The translations under genes were made by a program, and so were the position numbers. A model generated the notes under the pieces. That model saw only the letters and a list, made by a program, of their open reading frames with translations. It made no database searches and had not been told where the DNA came from. This document shows, piece by piece, positions 7,944-17,398 of a stretch of 64,000 nucleotides of DNA; position 1 is the first letter of the stretch; each line of letters starts with the position of its first letter. This DNA is from Domibacillus sp. DTU_2020_1001157_1_SI_ALB_TIR_016 (lineage in GTDB: Bacteria > Bacillota > Bacilli > Bacillales > Domibacillaceae), in assembly GCF_032341995.1 (NCBI RefSeq), contig NZ_CP135438.1, forward strand, positions 620,001 through 684,000, read 5' to 3'.

Positions 7944-9383
7944 ATGACTCATTCAAACATTTTAAATGCACAAGATACATTCGCCCATCTGCCAAACGTT
8001 CCAGATCAAAGCACTGTAAATGATCTGCTTGCAAAGGAGCTTAAAGAATTCGGCCGGAAAATTATTGTGCTTGACGATGATCCTACCGGAGTTCAAACGG
8101 TCCACGGCATTTCCGTTTACACAGACTGGTCGCCTGAAAGTATAGAAGCGGGCTTTGCAGAAGAAAATGCAATGTTTTTTATCTTAACGAATTCAAGAGG
8201 ATTTACAGCTGCCCAAACGGAGCAGGCTCATACAGAAATCGCCACAACCGTTCAAAAGACAGCCGAAAAATTTGGGAAAGAGTTTATTATCATCAGCCGG
8301 GGGGATTCTACACTGCGCGGGCATTATCCGCTTGAGACCGAGGTGTTAAAAAACACTATTGAGTCACAGTCAGACGCAGCGTTTGATGGAGAAGTAATTA
8401 TGCCTTTTTTCAAAGAAGGCGGCCGTTTTACCATCGAAAACATTCACTATGTACAGGATGAACATCAGCTGGTACCAGCAGGGGAAACGGAGTTTGCGAA
8501 AGACCGGACATTTGGCTACCGCTCCTCCCATGTTGGGGAATGGGCAGAAGAAAAATCAGCTGGCGTTTTTAAAGCATCAAATGCTGTGTACCTGTCCTTG
8601 GAAGATATTCGTGCTCTCCATATTGACCGTCTTGTACAGCAATTGATGACAGTTGAAAACTTTAACAAAGTTATCGTAAATGCGGTGGACTATGTAGATG
8701 CAAAAGTAGTGGTAATCGCGCTTGTTCGTGCTATGAAGGCCGGGAAGCATTTTATGTTCCGAAGTGCTGCGGCGCTGACGAAAATAATCGGCGGTGTGAG
8801 TGACAGAGGGCTTTTAACGAAAGAAGAACTGATAAAAGAAGAATCCAATTATGGCGGGCTGATCATGATTGGCTCTCATGTAAAGAAAACAACTGAACAA
8901 TTTGAAGCGCTTAAAACATGTGATTTTATCGAGTTCATTGAATTTAACGTTCATCTTGTTTTGCAGCCAGAGGAATTCCAAGCGGAAATTCAGCGGGTGA
9001 TCGAAACGAGCGAACGTCTCATTCGAGCAGGACAGACGGTTGCAGTTTACACAAAACGGGAACGGCTGGATCTTGGCGAAAACAAGCAGGAAGAAGAATT
9101 AAAGCTGTCCGTCCAAATTTCTGATGCTGTAACGAGTATCGTGAAGCGGCTCAGTGTCCGTCCGCGTTTCCTTATTGCCAAAGGAGGCATTACGTCCAGC
9201 GATATTGGAACCAATGGGCTTGGTGTAAAGCGGGCTGTTGTAGCGGGACAGATCAAGCCGGGTATCCCGGTTTGGTGGACAGGTGATGAAAGCAAGTTTC
9301 CGGGAATGGCATATGTCATTTTCCCTGGGAATGTAGGAACAAAAACCACGCTAAAAGAAGTAGCAGAACTGCTGCACCAATAA
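7944..9383 (+). CDS. four-carbon acid sugar kinase (DUF1537 family, OtnK-like)
   Basis: A 479-residue ATP-dependent kinase of oxidised tetronates. The N-terminal domain has the family hallmark LDDDPTGVQT (Asp44-Asp46) and SRGDSTLRGHYP. The C-terminal nucleotide-binding domain has IAKGGITSSDIGTNGL and PGMAYVIFPGNVG. It should phosphorylate 3-oxo-tetronate made by the dehydrogenase encoded just upstream. It is longer than OtnK/DtnK (about 420) because of a roughly 35-residue N-terminal extension. Translationally close to the upstream gene. The usual next steps, isomerase OtnI and class II aldolase OtnC, or PdxA2, are not in this operon. Confidence 0.85.
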   Translation: MTHSNILNAQDTFAHLPNVPDQSTVNDLLAKELKEFGRKIIVLDDDPTGVQTVHGISVYTDWSPESIEAGFAEENAMFFILTNSRGFTAAQTEQAHTEIATTVQKTAEKFGKEFIIISRGDSTLRGHYPLETEVLKNTIESQSDAAFDGEVIMPFFKEGGRFTIENIHYVQDEHQLVPAGETEFAKDRTFGYRSSHVGEWAEEKSAGVFKASNAVYLSLEDIRALHIDRLVQQLMTVENFNKVIVNAVDYVDAKVVVIALVRAMKAGKHFMFRSAAALTKIIGGVSDRGLLTKEELIKEESNYGGLIMIGSHVKKTTEQFEALKTCDFIEFIEFNVHLVLQPEEFQAEIQRVIETSERLIRAGQTVAVYTKRERLDLGENKQEEELKLSVQISDAVTSIVKRLSVRPRFLIAKGGITSSDIGTNGLGVKRAVVAGQIKPGIPVWWTGDESKFPGMAYVIFPGNVGTKTTLKEVAELLHQ

Positions 9384-9400
9384 GAGGGTGCGGCACCTGC

Positions 9401-9460
9401 CGCTTACACTTATTGTAAGCGAATACAGCCAGGCTGGTAAGTGAATGTATTTACTTGCCG
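9401..9460 (+). other. two hairpins between kinase and permease genes
   Basis: A perfect 8-bp stem CGCTTACA/TGTAAGCG (9401-9408 with 9414-9421) and a second weaker stem GGTAAGT/ACTTGCC at about 9436-9460. Neither has a T-run, so they are more likely mRNA processing or stability elements than terminators. Confidence 0.5.
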
Positions 9461-9493
9461 AAACATCAAGAGAAGGGTGAAGGAGGAAAAAAC

Positions 9494-10852
9494 ATGGATT
9501 CGATTTTTGGCTTAAGCCATAATGTCAGTTTGCTCTTATTCGCGATTATTTCAATTGTAGGGTTGATTGTTCTGATCGCAAAATTTAATGTGAATCCGTT
9601 TGTGGCACTTATTATGGCTGCTTTATTTATGGGCTTAATTTCAGGTATGAAACTGCCGGATATTTTAACAGCCTTTCAAGAAGGAGTTGCCGGTGTTTTA
9701 GGCTTTATTGCGATTGTTCTTGGGCTCGGTACGATGCTTGGAAAGATGATGGCGGAATCGGGCGGGGCCGAGCGTGTTGCCCGGACGCTTGTGAATGTAT
9801 TCGGAGAAAAAAATGTACACTGGGCTATGATGGTTGTAGCGCTTATCTGCGGCATTCCGGTCTTTTTCCAGGTTGGTGTTGTTCTATTAATTCCACTTGT
9901 TTTTGTGATTGCGAAACATACGGGCACACCGCTTTTGAAAATTGGTTTATCACTTGTTGCCGGGCTTGCAGTCGTGCATAGTCTTGTTCCGCCGCATCCG
10001 GCAGCGATGCTTGCGGTCGGTATTTTTGAAGCAAACCTAGGGAAAACCATTTTCCTTTCTCTGCTTGTTGCTCTGCCGGCTGCAGCAGTTGCAGGTCCAA
10101 TTTACGGATCTTATATTGCGAAAAAAATTAAAGTAGAGCCAACAGGAGAGCTTGTCGAGCAGCTGACAGAATCTAAGCATAAGGATCTGCCAGGCTTCGG
10201 CATTACAATTTTCACGATCTTGCTGCCGGTTATTTTAATGCTGGTTGCAACGATTGTCGATTTACGCTATCCGCCTGAAAGTTCATTCCGTCAGGTCGTT
10301 GACTTTATTGGAAGCCCTGTTGTCGCTTTGTTGCTATCGCTTTTATTCGCTTTTTATTCATTCGGGTTTGCCCGCGGCTTTAATGGTAAAGACATTTTAA
10401 CTTTTACAAATGACTGCCTCGGCCCGGTTGCATCGATCATTCTGTTGATCGGAGCAGGCGGCGGCTTCAACAAAGTATTAACGGCGAGCGGTGTCGGTGA
10501 TGCGATTGCGGAGCTGGCTACTGCGGCCCACCTTTCACCGATTGTGCTGGCATTTATGATTGCCGGCCTGATCCGCGCAGCCGTCGGTTCTGCCACGGTT
10601 GCCATGACGACGGCTGCTGGAATTGTTGCACCGATTGCAGCTATGACGCCGGGAGTCAGCCCGGAACTGCTTGTTCTCGCTACAGGAGCAGGTTCCATTA
10701 TGCTGTCGCATGTAAATGATTCTGGTTTCTGGCTGATTAAAGAGTTTTTCAATATGTCAGTGACCCAGACACTTAAAACATGGACGGTTATGGAAACGAT
10801 TTTGGCTTTTGTCGCTTTTGGAATGGTATTAATCGTCGATTTATTTATTTAA
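9494..10852 (+). CDS. GntP-family gluconate/sugar-acid:H+ symporter
   Basis: A 452-residue polytopic membrane protein with about 12 hydrophobic segments and the GntP-family motifs (GLAVVHSLVPPHPAAM and GSATVAMTTAAGIV, LSHVNDSGFW). It would import the sugar acid handled by the two upstream enzymes. The start at 9494 is preferred because GAAGGAGG lies just upstream; an upstream in-frame ATG at 9455 gives a hydrophilic extension and lacks a ribosome site. Last gene of the operon, closed by a strong terminator. Confidence 0.9.
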   Translation: MDSIFGLSHNVSLLLFAIISIVGLIVLIAKFNVNPFVALIMAALFMGLISGMKLPDILTAFQEGVAGVLGFIAIVLGLGTMLGKMMAESGGAERVARTLVNVFGEKNVHWAMMVVALICGIPVFFQVGVVLLIPLVFVIAKHTGTPLLKIGLSLVAGLAVVHSLVPPHPAAMLAVGIFEANLGKTIFLSLLVALPAAAVAGPIYGSYIAKKIKVEPTGELVEQLTESKHKDLPGFGITIFTILLPVILMLVATIVDLRYPPESSFRQVVDFIGSPVVALLLSLLFAFYSFGFARGFNGKDILTFTNDCLGPVASIILLIGAGGGFNKVLTASGVGDAIAELATAAHLSPIVLAFMIAGLIRAAVGSATVAMTTAAGIVAPIAAMTPGVSPELLVLATGAGSIMLSHVNDSGFWLIKEFFNMSVTQTLKTWTVMETILAFVAFGMVLIVDLFI

Positions 10853-10887
10853 TGTTCCGTTAATAAAGGATGGAGAAGACCGTAGAA

Positions 10888-10930
10888 AGAGGCGGAAGAG
10901 CTGCTTGCATAGCTTTTCCGCCTCTTTTCT
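10888..10930 (+). terminator. terminator of the tetronate operon
   Basis: 15-bp stem AGAGGCGGAAGAGCT/AGCTTTTCCGCCTCT (one G-U position), then TTTTCTTTT. Confidence 0.9.
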
Positions 10931-11012
10931 TTTATAACGTGTAACTCTTGCCTGCTGTGTCCTTTCAATGAGACAATACAAAAAAAGATAGTGATTTAAG
11001 GACGTGTAATCA

Positions 11013-11987
11013 GTGAAGCCGAAAATAAAAGATGTAGCAAAGTTAGCCGGTGTATCGCCTACAACGGTATCGCGGGTTCTCAATAATCGAGGTTATTTAA
11101 GCCAGGAGGTACGCAAGAAGGTAGCGGAGGCAATGAAAGAATTAAATTACGTTCCGAATGATTTAGCCCGCTCTCTTTTTACACAGCGTACCAACCTGAT
11201 TGGTTTTATTTTTCCAACAACCTCAAACCCATTCTATGGAGAGCTTATTTTTCATATGGAAAACGCTTGCTTTGAACGAGGATATAAAGTGCTTCTTTGC
11301 AACAGCTCAAACCAGCCGGAAAAGGAAGAGCAGTATGTAGAAATGCTGCTTCGCAATCAAGTGGACGGTATTATTAGCGGGGCCCATAACCTGGGGATTA
11401 AAGCGTATCAGCATTCTCTTCCTATTATTGCGATTGACCGTTATTTATCTGAAACGATTCCGGTTGTATCAAGCGACAACTATCAAGGCGGCCGTTTGGC
11501 AAGTGAGCTCCTCGTTCAAAAAAAATGTAAGCGGATTATTCATATTAATGGTTCAAGGGAAATGGCGAGTCCTGCGAATAAACGCAGAGATGCATATGAA
11601 GATGTGATGAAAGAAAACGGGATGGAATATAAAACATATGAAATACCAGTAATGGGTCCTGCGGAAAAAATCATAAACAGCCTCTTTGATGAAGAGCCGG
11701 ATGTAGACGGCATTTTTGCAAGTGATGATTATCTTGCTTCACGGGTTATAGCGGAAGCCAGGCGAAGAAATAAAAGCGTACCGGAGCAGTTAAAAGTTGT
11801 CGGATATGACGGCACAAGCTTTGTTAGAGATATCTTTCCGGAATTAACGACAATCCAACAGCCGATTGTGTCGATAGCAGACAAAGCAGTTGCTCTCTTA
11901 ATAGAAGAGATTGAAGGAACGCTTAAAAAAGAGACCGAAAAAGAATACGTCTTTCCGGTTCAGCTTATTGAAGGGGCCAGCACTTAG
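11013..11987 (+). CDS. LacI-family regulator of the fructan locus, copy 1
   Basis: A 324-residue LacI/GalR repressor. The helix-turn-helix (VAKLAGVSPTTVSRVLNNRG) is at residues 8-27 and is followed by the hinge and a periplasmic-binding-protein-like effector domain. It is strikingly similar to the regulator at 17399 from end to end (same KPKIKDVA start, LCNSSN, EMLLRNQVDGIISGAHN, SSDNYQGGRLA, DGIFASDD), so the two are recent paralogues. By context it resembles ScrR/SacR sucrose and fructan repressors with fructose-type effectors. GTG start at 11013. Confidence 0.88.
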   Translation: MKPKIKDVAKLAGVSPTTVSRVLNNRGYLSQEVRKKVAEAMKELNYVPNDLARSLFTQRTNLIGFIFPTTSNPFYGELIFHMENACFERGYKVLLCNSSNQPEKEEQYVEMLLRNQVDGIISGAHNLGIKAYQHSLPIIAIDRYLSETIPVVSSDNYQGGRLASELLVQKKCKRIIHINGSREMASPANKRRDAYEDVMKENGMEYKTYEIPVMGPAEKIINSLFDEEPDVDGIFASDDYLASRVIAEARRRNKSVPEQLKVVGYDGTSFVRDIFPELTTIQQPIVSIADKAVALLIEEIEGTLKKETEKEYVFPVQLIEGAST

Positions 11988-12053
11988 AAGCAAAAAAACG
12001 TTTCGTAGTTTCAAAGACAGCGGAGCATACGTTGAAAATACGGTTTATACAAA

Positions 12054-12090
12054 AAAAGAACTGCCTCAAACGAGAGACAGTTCTTTTATG
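12054..12090 (+). terminator. terminator of the first LacI gene
   Basis: AAAAGAACTG-C-CTC pairs with GAG-A-GA-CAGTTCTTTT, followed by a short T stretch. Confidence 0.75.
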
Positions 12091-12172
12091 TTTTCAAAAG
12101 CTGTTAGAAGCATACATAGTCGGTTTTTCATCAGTCAGATAAGCAGACCAGAAAGCCAAAAAAATTTTCTGT

Positions 12173-12232
12173 CATCCGGTTGACATATGAAACCGGATGA
12201 CATACAATTCAATTTATAGAAAGCGCTTTAAT
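12173..12232 (+). promoter_or_regulatory. promoter, LacI-type operators and cre-like site of the fructosidase gene
   Basis: TTGACA (12180-12185) and TACAAT (12204-12209) are 18 bp apart. The inverted repeat CATCCGGTT/AACCGGATG (12173-12181 with 12191-12199) overlaps the -35 box. Read as direct repeats, CCGGTTGACATA and CCGGATGACATA are 17 bp apart, and a third copy lies at 13786. AAAGCGCTTT (12220-12229), inside a 12/14 cre match, lies just downstream. Dual control by the LacI paralogues and CcpA is likely. Confidence 0.7.
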
Positions 12233-12256
12233 AACTGACAGAAAGGAAATAAGCCC

Positions 12257-13750
12257 ATGACACAAATACCCATAAAAGATGTTTATTATACGGAACCCTA
12301 TCGTCCACAATTTCATTATTCGCCGGAGTCAAACTGGCTGAATGATCCGAATGGAATGGTTTATTACAACGGAGAGTATCACTTATTTTATCAATATCAC
12401 CCGCATGGAACGACATGGGGGCCAATGCACTGGGGGCATGCGGTTTCAAGTGATCTTGTATCCTGGGAGCATCTGCCTGTAGCGCTGGAGCCGGATTCGA
12501 TCGGAGCCATTTTCTCTGGCAGCGCAGTTGTTGATTGGCAGGATACAACTGGCTTTTTCGATGGTGAAAGCGGGCTGGTGGCCATTTTCACACATGCAGG
12601 CACATACCCGGATTCGGATCGTCCAAGGCAAGTACAGAGCATTGCTTACAGCAAAGACAACGGAAGAACGTGGCAGCTGTATGAAGGAAATCCTGTTTTA
12701 AGTGATGAATCAAAACCGGATTTCCGGGACCCAAAAGTGTTCTGGCATACTGAAACGAATCGCTGGGTGATGGTACTGGCAACGGGACAAACCATCAGCA
12801 TCTATACATCACCCAATTTAAAAGAATGGACATTTGCGAGTGAGTTTGGTGAAAATCAGGGGTTTCATGAAGGCGTATGGGAATGCCCGGATTTATTCGA
12901 GCTTCCGGTTGACGGAGATCCATCAGCAAGCAAATGGGTGCTGCTTGTCAGCGTAGGCGATCATCCTCATTTGGCGGAAGGATCGAGAACACAATACTTT
13001 ATTGGTGAATTTAATGGAACCGCATTCAGTAATGAACATTCAGAAGGGACAACCCTTTGGCTTGATTATGGCAGAGATAACTATGCGGGTGTCAGCTGGT
13101 CGGATATTCCGCATTCAGACAGCAGAAGAGTGTATATCGGCTGGATGAGCAATTGGAAATACGCGAACCTGACACCGTCTACAAAGTGGCGGGGAGCTAT
13201 GACACTCCCGCGGACATTGTCGCTTGCATCAAGCGAGCAGGGAATACGGCTCGTTCAATCGCCGGTGGAGGAATTAAAAGCGCTCCGGTCACAGAGTATT
13301 TTATTAAAAGAAAATGAAGATGTCGATCAAACAGAAGCGGTGTATATGCCAGAGACAAATACCTATGAGCTGGAAGCAGAGTTTCAAATAGGTGATACCT
13401 CCGTATTTGGCTTTTCATTATGCACTTCCTCTACGGAAAAAACGATTGTTGGATATGATGTGAAAAGTGAACAGTTATTTATGGATCGGACGGCTTCCGG
13501 ACAGGTTGATTTTCATGAAGGCTTCGCCGCCAAACATCAAGCTGTACTTTCACCTAAAGAAGGAAAAATAAAGCTACGGATTTTTGTTGACTGGTCATCG
13601 GTGGAAGTATTTGCGAACGACGGCGAAATAGCTATGACTGATTTGATTTTTCCAGACAGCGACAGTCGTACTGTCGAGTTATTCATAGAGGACGGAAAAG
13701 TGACACTTGTCTCGCTCATCGTTCATCCGTTACAAACAATCTGGAAATAA
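12257..13750 (+). CDS. intracellular GH32 fructosidase (levanase/sucrose hydrolase family)
   Basis: A 497-residue glycoside hydrolase of family 32. The catalytic triad motifs are all present: nucleophile Asp30 in WLNDPNG, transition-state stabiliser Asp158 in FRDPK and acid/base Glu209 in WECPDL. A five-bladed propeller is followed by the C-terminal beta-sandwich (DWSSVEVFANDG). No signal peptide, so it acts on imported fructosides, releasing fructose. The motif variant resembles levanase/inulinase (SacC-like) more than sucrose-6-phosphate hydrolase, and the ABC importer gene cluster also argues for unphosphorylated oligofructosides. Substrate remains inference. Confidence 0.9.
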   Translation: MTQIPIKDVYYTEPYRPQFHYSPESNWLNDPNGMVYYNGEYHLFYQYHPHGTTWGPMHWGHAVSSDLVSWEHLPVALEPDSIGAIFSGSAVVDWQDTTGFFDGESGLVAIFTHAGTYPDSDRPRQVQSIAYSKDNGRTWQLYEGNPVLSDESKPDFRDPKVFWHTETNRWVMVLATGQTISIYTSPNLKEWTFASEFGENQGFHEGVWECPDLFELPVDGDPSASKWVLLVSVGDHPHLAEGSRTQYFIGEFNGTAFSNEHSEGTTLWLDYGRDNYAGVSWSDIPHSDSRRVYIGWMSNWKYANLTPSTKWRGAMTLPRTLSLASSEQGIRLVQSPVEELKALRSQSILLKENEDVDQTEAVYMPETNTYELEAEFQIGDTSVFGFSLCTSSTEKTIVGYDVKSEQLFMDRTASGQVDFHEGFAAKHQAVLSPKEGKIKLRIFVDWSSVEVFANDGEIAMTDLIFPDSDSRTVELFIEDGKVTLVSLIVHPLQTIWK

Positions 13751-13783
13751 AAATGAGCAAATGATTTTTTAACCTAATTGTGA

Positions 13784-13797
13784 AACCGGTTGACATA
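13784..13797 (+). promoter_or_regulatory. third CCGGTTGACATA operator-like copy
   Basis: The palindrome AACCGGTT (13784-13791) with GACATA following repeats the motif at 12176 and 12193. It lies between the fructosidase and permease genes. TTGACA here could be a -35 box, but no good -10 is visible, so it may be an internal operator. Confidence 0.5.
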
Positions 13798-13846
13798 CCA
13801 AGCAATGACGGAAGGAACGAGTTGAACAAATAGAGGAGGGAGAAAG

Positions 13847-14794
13847 GTGGAAAATACGTCTGTGCTGGAGAAGACGGCTAAAAAAGAGCGTCATAAAGTG
13901 ATGCAATATATTATGCAAAACTATCTGCTTTACTTGTTTTTGCTGCCGGCCGTGCTATTAACGATCATTTTTAAATATGTACCGATGTATGGAGCCATTA
14001 TCGCTTTTAAGGATTTCAGCCCGGTAAAAGGAATCTGGGGGAGTGAATGGGTCGGGCTCGAACACTTTCAAAGCTTTCTCACATCACCAAACTTTTATGA
14101 CATTTTTATGAATACATTAAAGCTTAGCTTTTATGGCCTTGTATTGGGATTTCCAGTACCTATTTTATTGGCACTTATGCTGAATCAAATCAGGCGCCAG
14201 CGAGTAAAGAAAAACCTTCAGCTTATTTTATACGCACCTAACTTTATTTCAGTTGTTGTCATTACCGGGATGCTTTTTATCTTTTTATCGCCAAACGGCA
14301 TGGTGAATACACTTATCACACTGATTATGGATAAGCCGGTTTCCTTTATGACAGAGCCTGAGTATTTCCGTTCTGTTTATATTTTGTCCGGCATCTGGCA
14401 GGCGGCCGGCTGGTCATCGATTATTTACGTAGCAGCACTCGCCAATGTAGATCCGCAGCTTCATGATGCGGCGACCATTGACGGAGCATCGCTTCTGCAG
14501 CGAATCTGGCATATTGATCTTCCAGCCCTGAAACCCGTTATGGCCGTTTTATTTATATTAGCTGCCGGGGGCATCATGGGGATTGGATTTGAAAAAGCGT
14601 ATCTAATGCAGACAGATATGAATATTCCAACATCTGAAATTTTGCCGACGTACGTGTACAAAGTAGGCCTGCAGGCTGGTGACTATGCATATTCAACCGC
14701 TATTGGCCTGTTTAACTCGGTGATTAACTTAATTTTGCTTGTATTTGTGAACTTTGTCGTGAAACGGCTTAATGAAGGCGAAGGTCTCTACTAA
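13847..14794 (+). CDS. ABC sugar transporter permease, LplB-like
   Basis: A 315-residue permease with six predicted membrane helices and the EAA loop (AATIDGASLLQRIWHIDLP), which docks the ATPase. It belongs to the LplB/YtcP group of carbohydrate importers (CUT1-like), with the typical start YLLYLFLLPAVLLTIIFKYV. It starts at GTG 13847 after GAGGAGGGAG. The next permease overlaps or abuts it. It should carry fructo-oligosaccharides into the cell together with the next two products. Confidence 0.88.
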   Translation: MENTSVLEKTAKKERHKVMQYIMQNYLLYLFLLPAVLLTIIFKYVPMYGAIIAFKDFSPVKGIWGSEWVGLEHFQSFLTSPNFYDIFMNTLKLSFYGLVLGFPVPILLALMLNQIRRQRVKKNLQLILYAPNFISVVVITGMLFIFLSPNGMVNTLITLIMDKPVSFMTEPEYFRSVYILSGIWQAAGWSSIIYVAALANVDPQLHDAATIDGASLLQRIWHIDLPALKPVMAVLFILAAGGIMGIGFEKAYLMQTDMNIPTSEILPTYVYKVGLQAGDYAYSTAIGLFNSVINLILLVFVNFVVKRLNEGEGLY

Positions 14795-14807
14795 AGGAGG
14801 AGTCAGT

Positions 14808-15689
14808 GTGAATTTCCAATACACCAAGTCCGACCGGGCGCTGCTGCTGGCCAATAAAGTGATGCTTGTATTATTTACGCTTATTATTTTAATTCCACTT
14901 GCTTATATTTTGCTGGCGTCGTTTTTAGACCCAAACGTGCTGCTTCAAAAAGGGCTGGCATTGAGTACCTCTGATTGGACACTGGAAGGGTATAGACGAA
15001 TTTTCCAAAATGACGCCATTGTGCGGGGATTTTTTAACGCATTTCTTTACTCCGGCTTATTTGCACTTGTGACCGTTTTGACATCGGTTTTGGCCGCATA
15101 TCCACTGGCGATTGATGGCTTTAAAGGAAAGCAGATCTTCATGGTGTTCTTTATTATTACCATGTTTTTTAATGGCGGGCTGATTCCAACCTACCTCGTT
15201 ATTAAAGATCTTGGCATGCTGAACACCATTTGGGCGATTGTTCTTCCGGGCGCCGTCAGTGTATTTAATATTATTTTGGCCAGAACATATTTTAAAGCGA
15301 TTCCAAAAGAGCTGTTCGAAGCAGCCCGGATCGATGGTGCTTCGGACCTGCACATTTTCTTTAAAATCGTTGTGCCGTTGTCTAAGCCTATTATTCTCGT
15401 TCTTGCCCTATACGCTTTTGTCGCACAGTGGAATTCTTACTTCGATGCGATGATTTATTTAGAAGATCCGTCGATGCATCCGCTGCAGCTCGTTCTTCGT
15501 TCCATCCTGATCCAAAACGAAGTACAGCCGGGCATGATCAGTGACCAACTGGCCATGGCTGAACTGAAAAAAGTATCAGAGATGATTAAGTATTCATCGA
15601 TTATTATTTCAAGCCTGCCGCTGCTTATTATGTACCCGTTCTTCCAAAAGTATTTTGAAAAAGGAGCCATGGTTGGTTCTATTAAATAA
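14808..15689 (+). CDS. ABC sugar transporter permease, LplC-like
   Basis: A 293-residue second permease with six membrane helices and an EAA loop (AARIDGASDLHIFFKIVVPL). The start is GTG 14808 with AAAGGAGG (14793-14800) 7 nt upstream; an in-frame ATG at 14772 inside the previous gene lacks a ribosome site. Pairs with the LplB-like permease to form the translocation channel. Confidence 0.88.
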   Translation: MNFQYTKSDRALLLANKVMLVLFTLIILIPLAYILLASFLDPNVLLQKGLALSTSDWTLEGYRRIFQNDAIVRGFFNAFLYSGLFALVTVLTSVLAAYPLAIDGFKGKQIFMVFFIITMFFNGGLIPTYLVIKDLGMLNTIWAIVLPGAVSVFNIILARTYFKAIPKELFEAARIDGASDLHIFFKIVVPLSKPIILVLALYAFVAQWNSYFDAMIYLEDPSMHPLQLVLRSILIQNEVQPGMISDQLAMAELKKVSEMIKYSSIIISSLPLLIMYPFFQKYFEKGAMVGSIK

Positions 15690-15706
15690 AAAAGTGAGGG
15701 ATTGGA

Positions 15707-17326
15707 ATGAAAAAAGTATACAAGGTAATGTCAGCGCTATCGATCTCCGCAGTACTACTCTCAGCCTGCGGAAATGGGGGAAGTTCAAGCAGCTCAACTG
15801 AGGCTTTGAACCTTGAAAATATTGAATTTCCGTTAAAAGAAAAAGCAACCTTAAAATTTATGACGCAAAGCTCTCCTCTGGCGCCGGAGGATCCAAACGA
15901 AAAATTGATTTATCAGCGCCTTGAAGAAAAAACAGGCGTGCACATTGATTGGAAAAACTATACGTCTGATTCCTTTATCGAAAAGCGGAACCTGGCAATG
16001 GCGAGCGGTGACCTGCCGGATGCTATTATGGATGCATCCTACAGCGATTATGAGTTGCTGCAGCTGGCAGATGATGAGGCGATCATCCCAGTTGAGGATT
16101 TGATTGAAGAGCATATGCCAAACCTCAAAAAAGTACTTGAGCAGGCACCGGAATACCGGGCTATGATTACGGCACCAGACGGCCATATTTATTCGTTCCC
16201 ATGGATTGAAGAGCTTGGCTCCGGCAAGGAAAGTATTCACTCTGTTGATACTTTTCCATGGATTAATCAGGAATGGCTGAATAATCTGGGGCTGGACATG
16301 CCAAAAACAACAGAAGAACTAAAAAAAGTATTAATCGCATTTAAAACACAGGATCCAAACGGAAATGGCAAGGCAGATGAAATTCCAATGTCTTTTATTA
16401 TTAATAAAGGAGGAGAAGATTTAGCTTTTTTATTCGGGGCATTCGGACTCGGGGACAACTGGGATCATACCGTTGTAACCAATGACGGAAAAGTGACTTT
16501 TACAGCGAATCAGGACGGTTACAAAGAAGCCATGAAGTACTTTAATGAGCTGTACAAAGAAGGATTAATTGATGAGGAAGCATTTGAACAGGACTTTAAC
16601 ACGTATTTATCTAAAGGAAAAGATGAGCGGTATGGTCTTTATTTCACTTGGGATAAAGCGAATATTACCGGCATGAATGAAAAATACGAGCTAATGAATC
16701 CGCTCGCAGGACCAAGCGGTGAAATCAACGTGGCCCGTACGAATGGAATGGGATTTGACCGCGGCCGGATGGTCATTACAAGCGCAAACCAAAATGTAGA
16801 GCTGACAGCGAAGTGGATTGACCAATTGTACGATCCGATTCAGTCTGTTCAAAACAACTGGGGCACATACGGGGATAACAAACAGCAAAATATTTTTGAA
16901 TATGATGAAGAAAAAAATATGCTCAAGCATCTTCCGCTTGAAGGCGCAGCACCGGCAGAGTTAAGACAAAAAACAAATATCGGCGGCCCACTGGCAATTC
17001 TCGATGAATATTACGGCAAGTTCACAACACAACCAGATGATGCAGCGTGGCGACTTGGGCTGATGAAAAATGTTATGGTGCCGCATATGAAAGCAGACAA
17101 CATTTACCCGAAAGTGTTCTTCTCATTAGAAGAATTAGAAAAGCTGTCAAAAATTGAAGCAGACTTGTTTGCTTACGTGCACAGGAAGCGCGCGGAATGG
17201 ATTAAAACAGGAAAAGTAGAAGAAGAATGGCAGGACTATTTAGCGGAGCTTGACCGCCTTGGCTTAAAAACATGGCTTAGCATCAAGCAGGATGGCTATG
17301 ACCGAAATGCAGCAAGTGCAGAGTAA
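15707..17326 (+). CDS. ABC sugar transporter substrate-binding lipoprotein, LplA-like
   Basis: A 539-residue extracellular binding lipoprotein. Signal peptide with lipobox LLSAC, lipid anchor expected at Cys21, then a Ser-rich linker and a large type of binding protein (about 500 residues) typical of the LplA/YtcQ group, which bind oligosaccharides. No ATPase gene is present in this operon, so a shared MsmX/MsiK-type ATPase encoded elsewhere would be needed. A terminator follows. Confidence 0.9.
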   Translation: MKKVYKVMSALSISAVLLSACGNGGSSSSSTEALNLENIEFPLKEKATLKFMTQSSPLAPEDPNEKLIYQRLEEKTGVHIDWKNYTSDSFIEKRNLAMASGDLPDAIMDASYSDYELLQLADDEAIIPVEDLIEEHMPNLKKVLEQAPEYRAMITAPDGHIYSFPWIEELGSGKESIHSVDTFPWINQEWLNNLGLDMPKTTEELKKVLIAFKTQDPNGNGKADEIPMSFIINKGGEDLAFLFGAFGLGDNWDHTVVTNDGKVTFTANQDGYKEAMKYFNELYKEGLIDEEAFEQDFNTYLSKGKDERYGLYFTWDKANITGMNEKYELMNPLAGPSGEINVARTNGMGFDRGRMVITSANQNVELTAKWIDQLYDPIQSVQNNWGTYGDNKQQNIFEYDEEKNMLKHLPLEGAAPAELRQKTNIGGPLAILDEYYGKFTTQPDDAAWRLGLMKNVMVPHMKADNIYPKVFFSLEELEKLSKIEADLFAYVHRKRAEWIKTGKVEEEWQDYLAELDRLGLKTWLSIKQDGYDRNAASAE

Positions 17327-17337
17327 AGCAAAAATGC

Positions 17338-17376
17338 AAAAAAGGAACGGGTCTAAAAAGCTCGTTTCCTTTTTTG
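17338..17376 (+). terminator. terminator of the fructan importer operon
   Basis: AAAAAAGGAA pairs with TTCCTTTTTT around a 15-nt imperfect top; the 3' arm doubles as the T-run. Confidence 0.75.
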
Positions 17377-17398
17377 TTTAAAGAAAAGGGGGATCATC

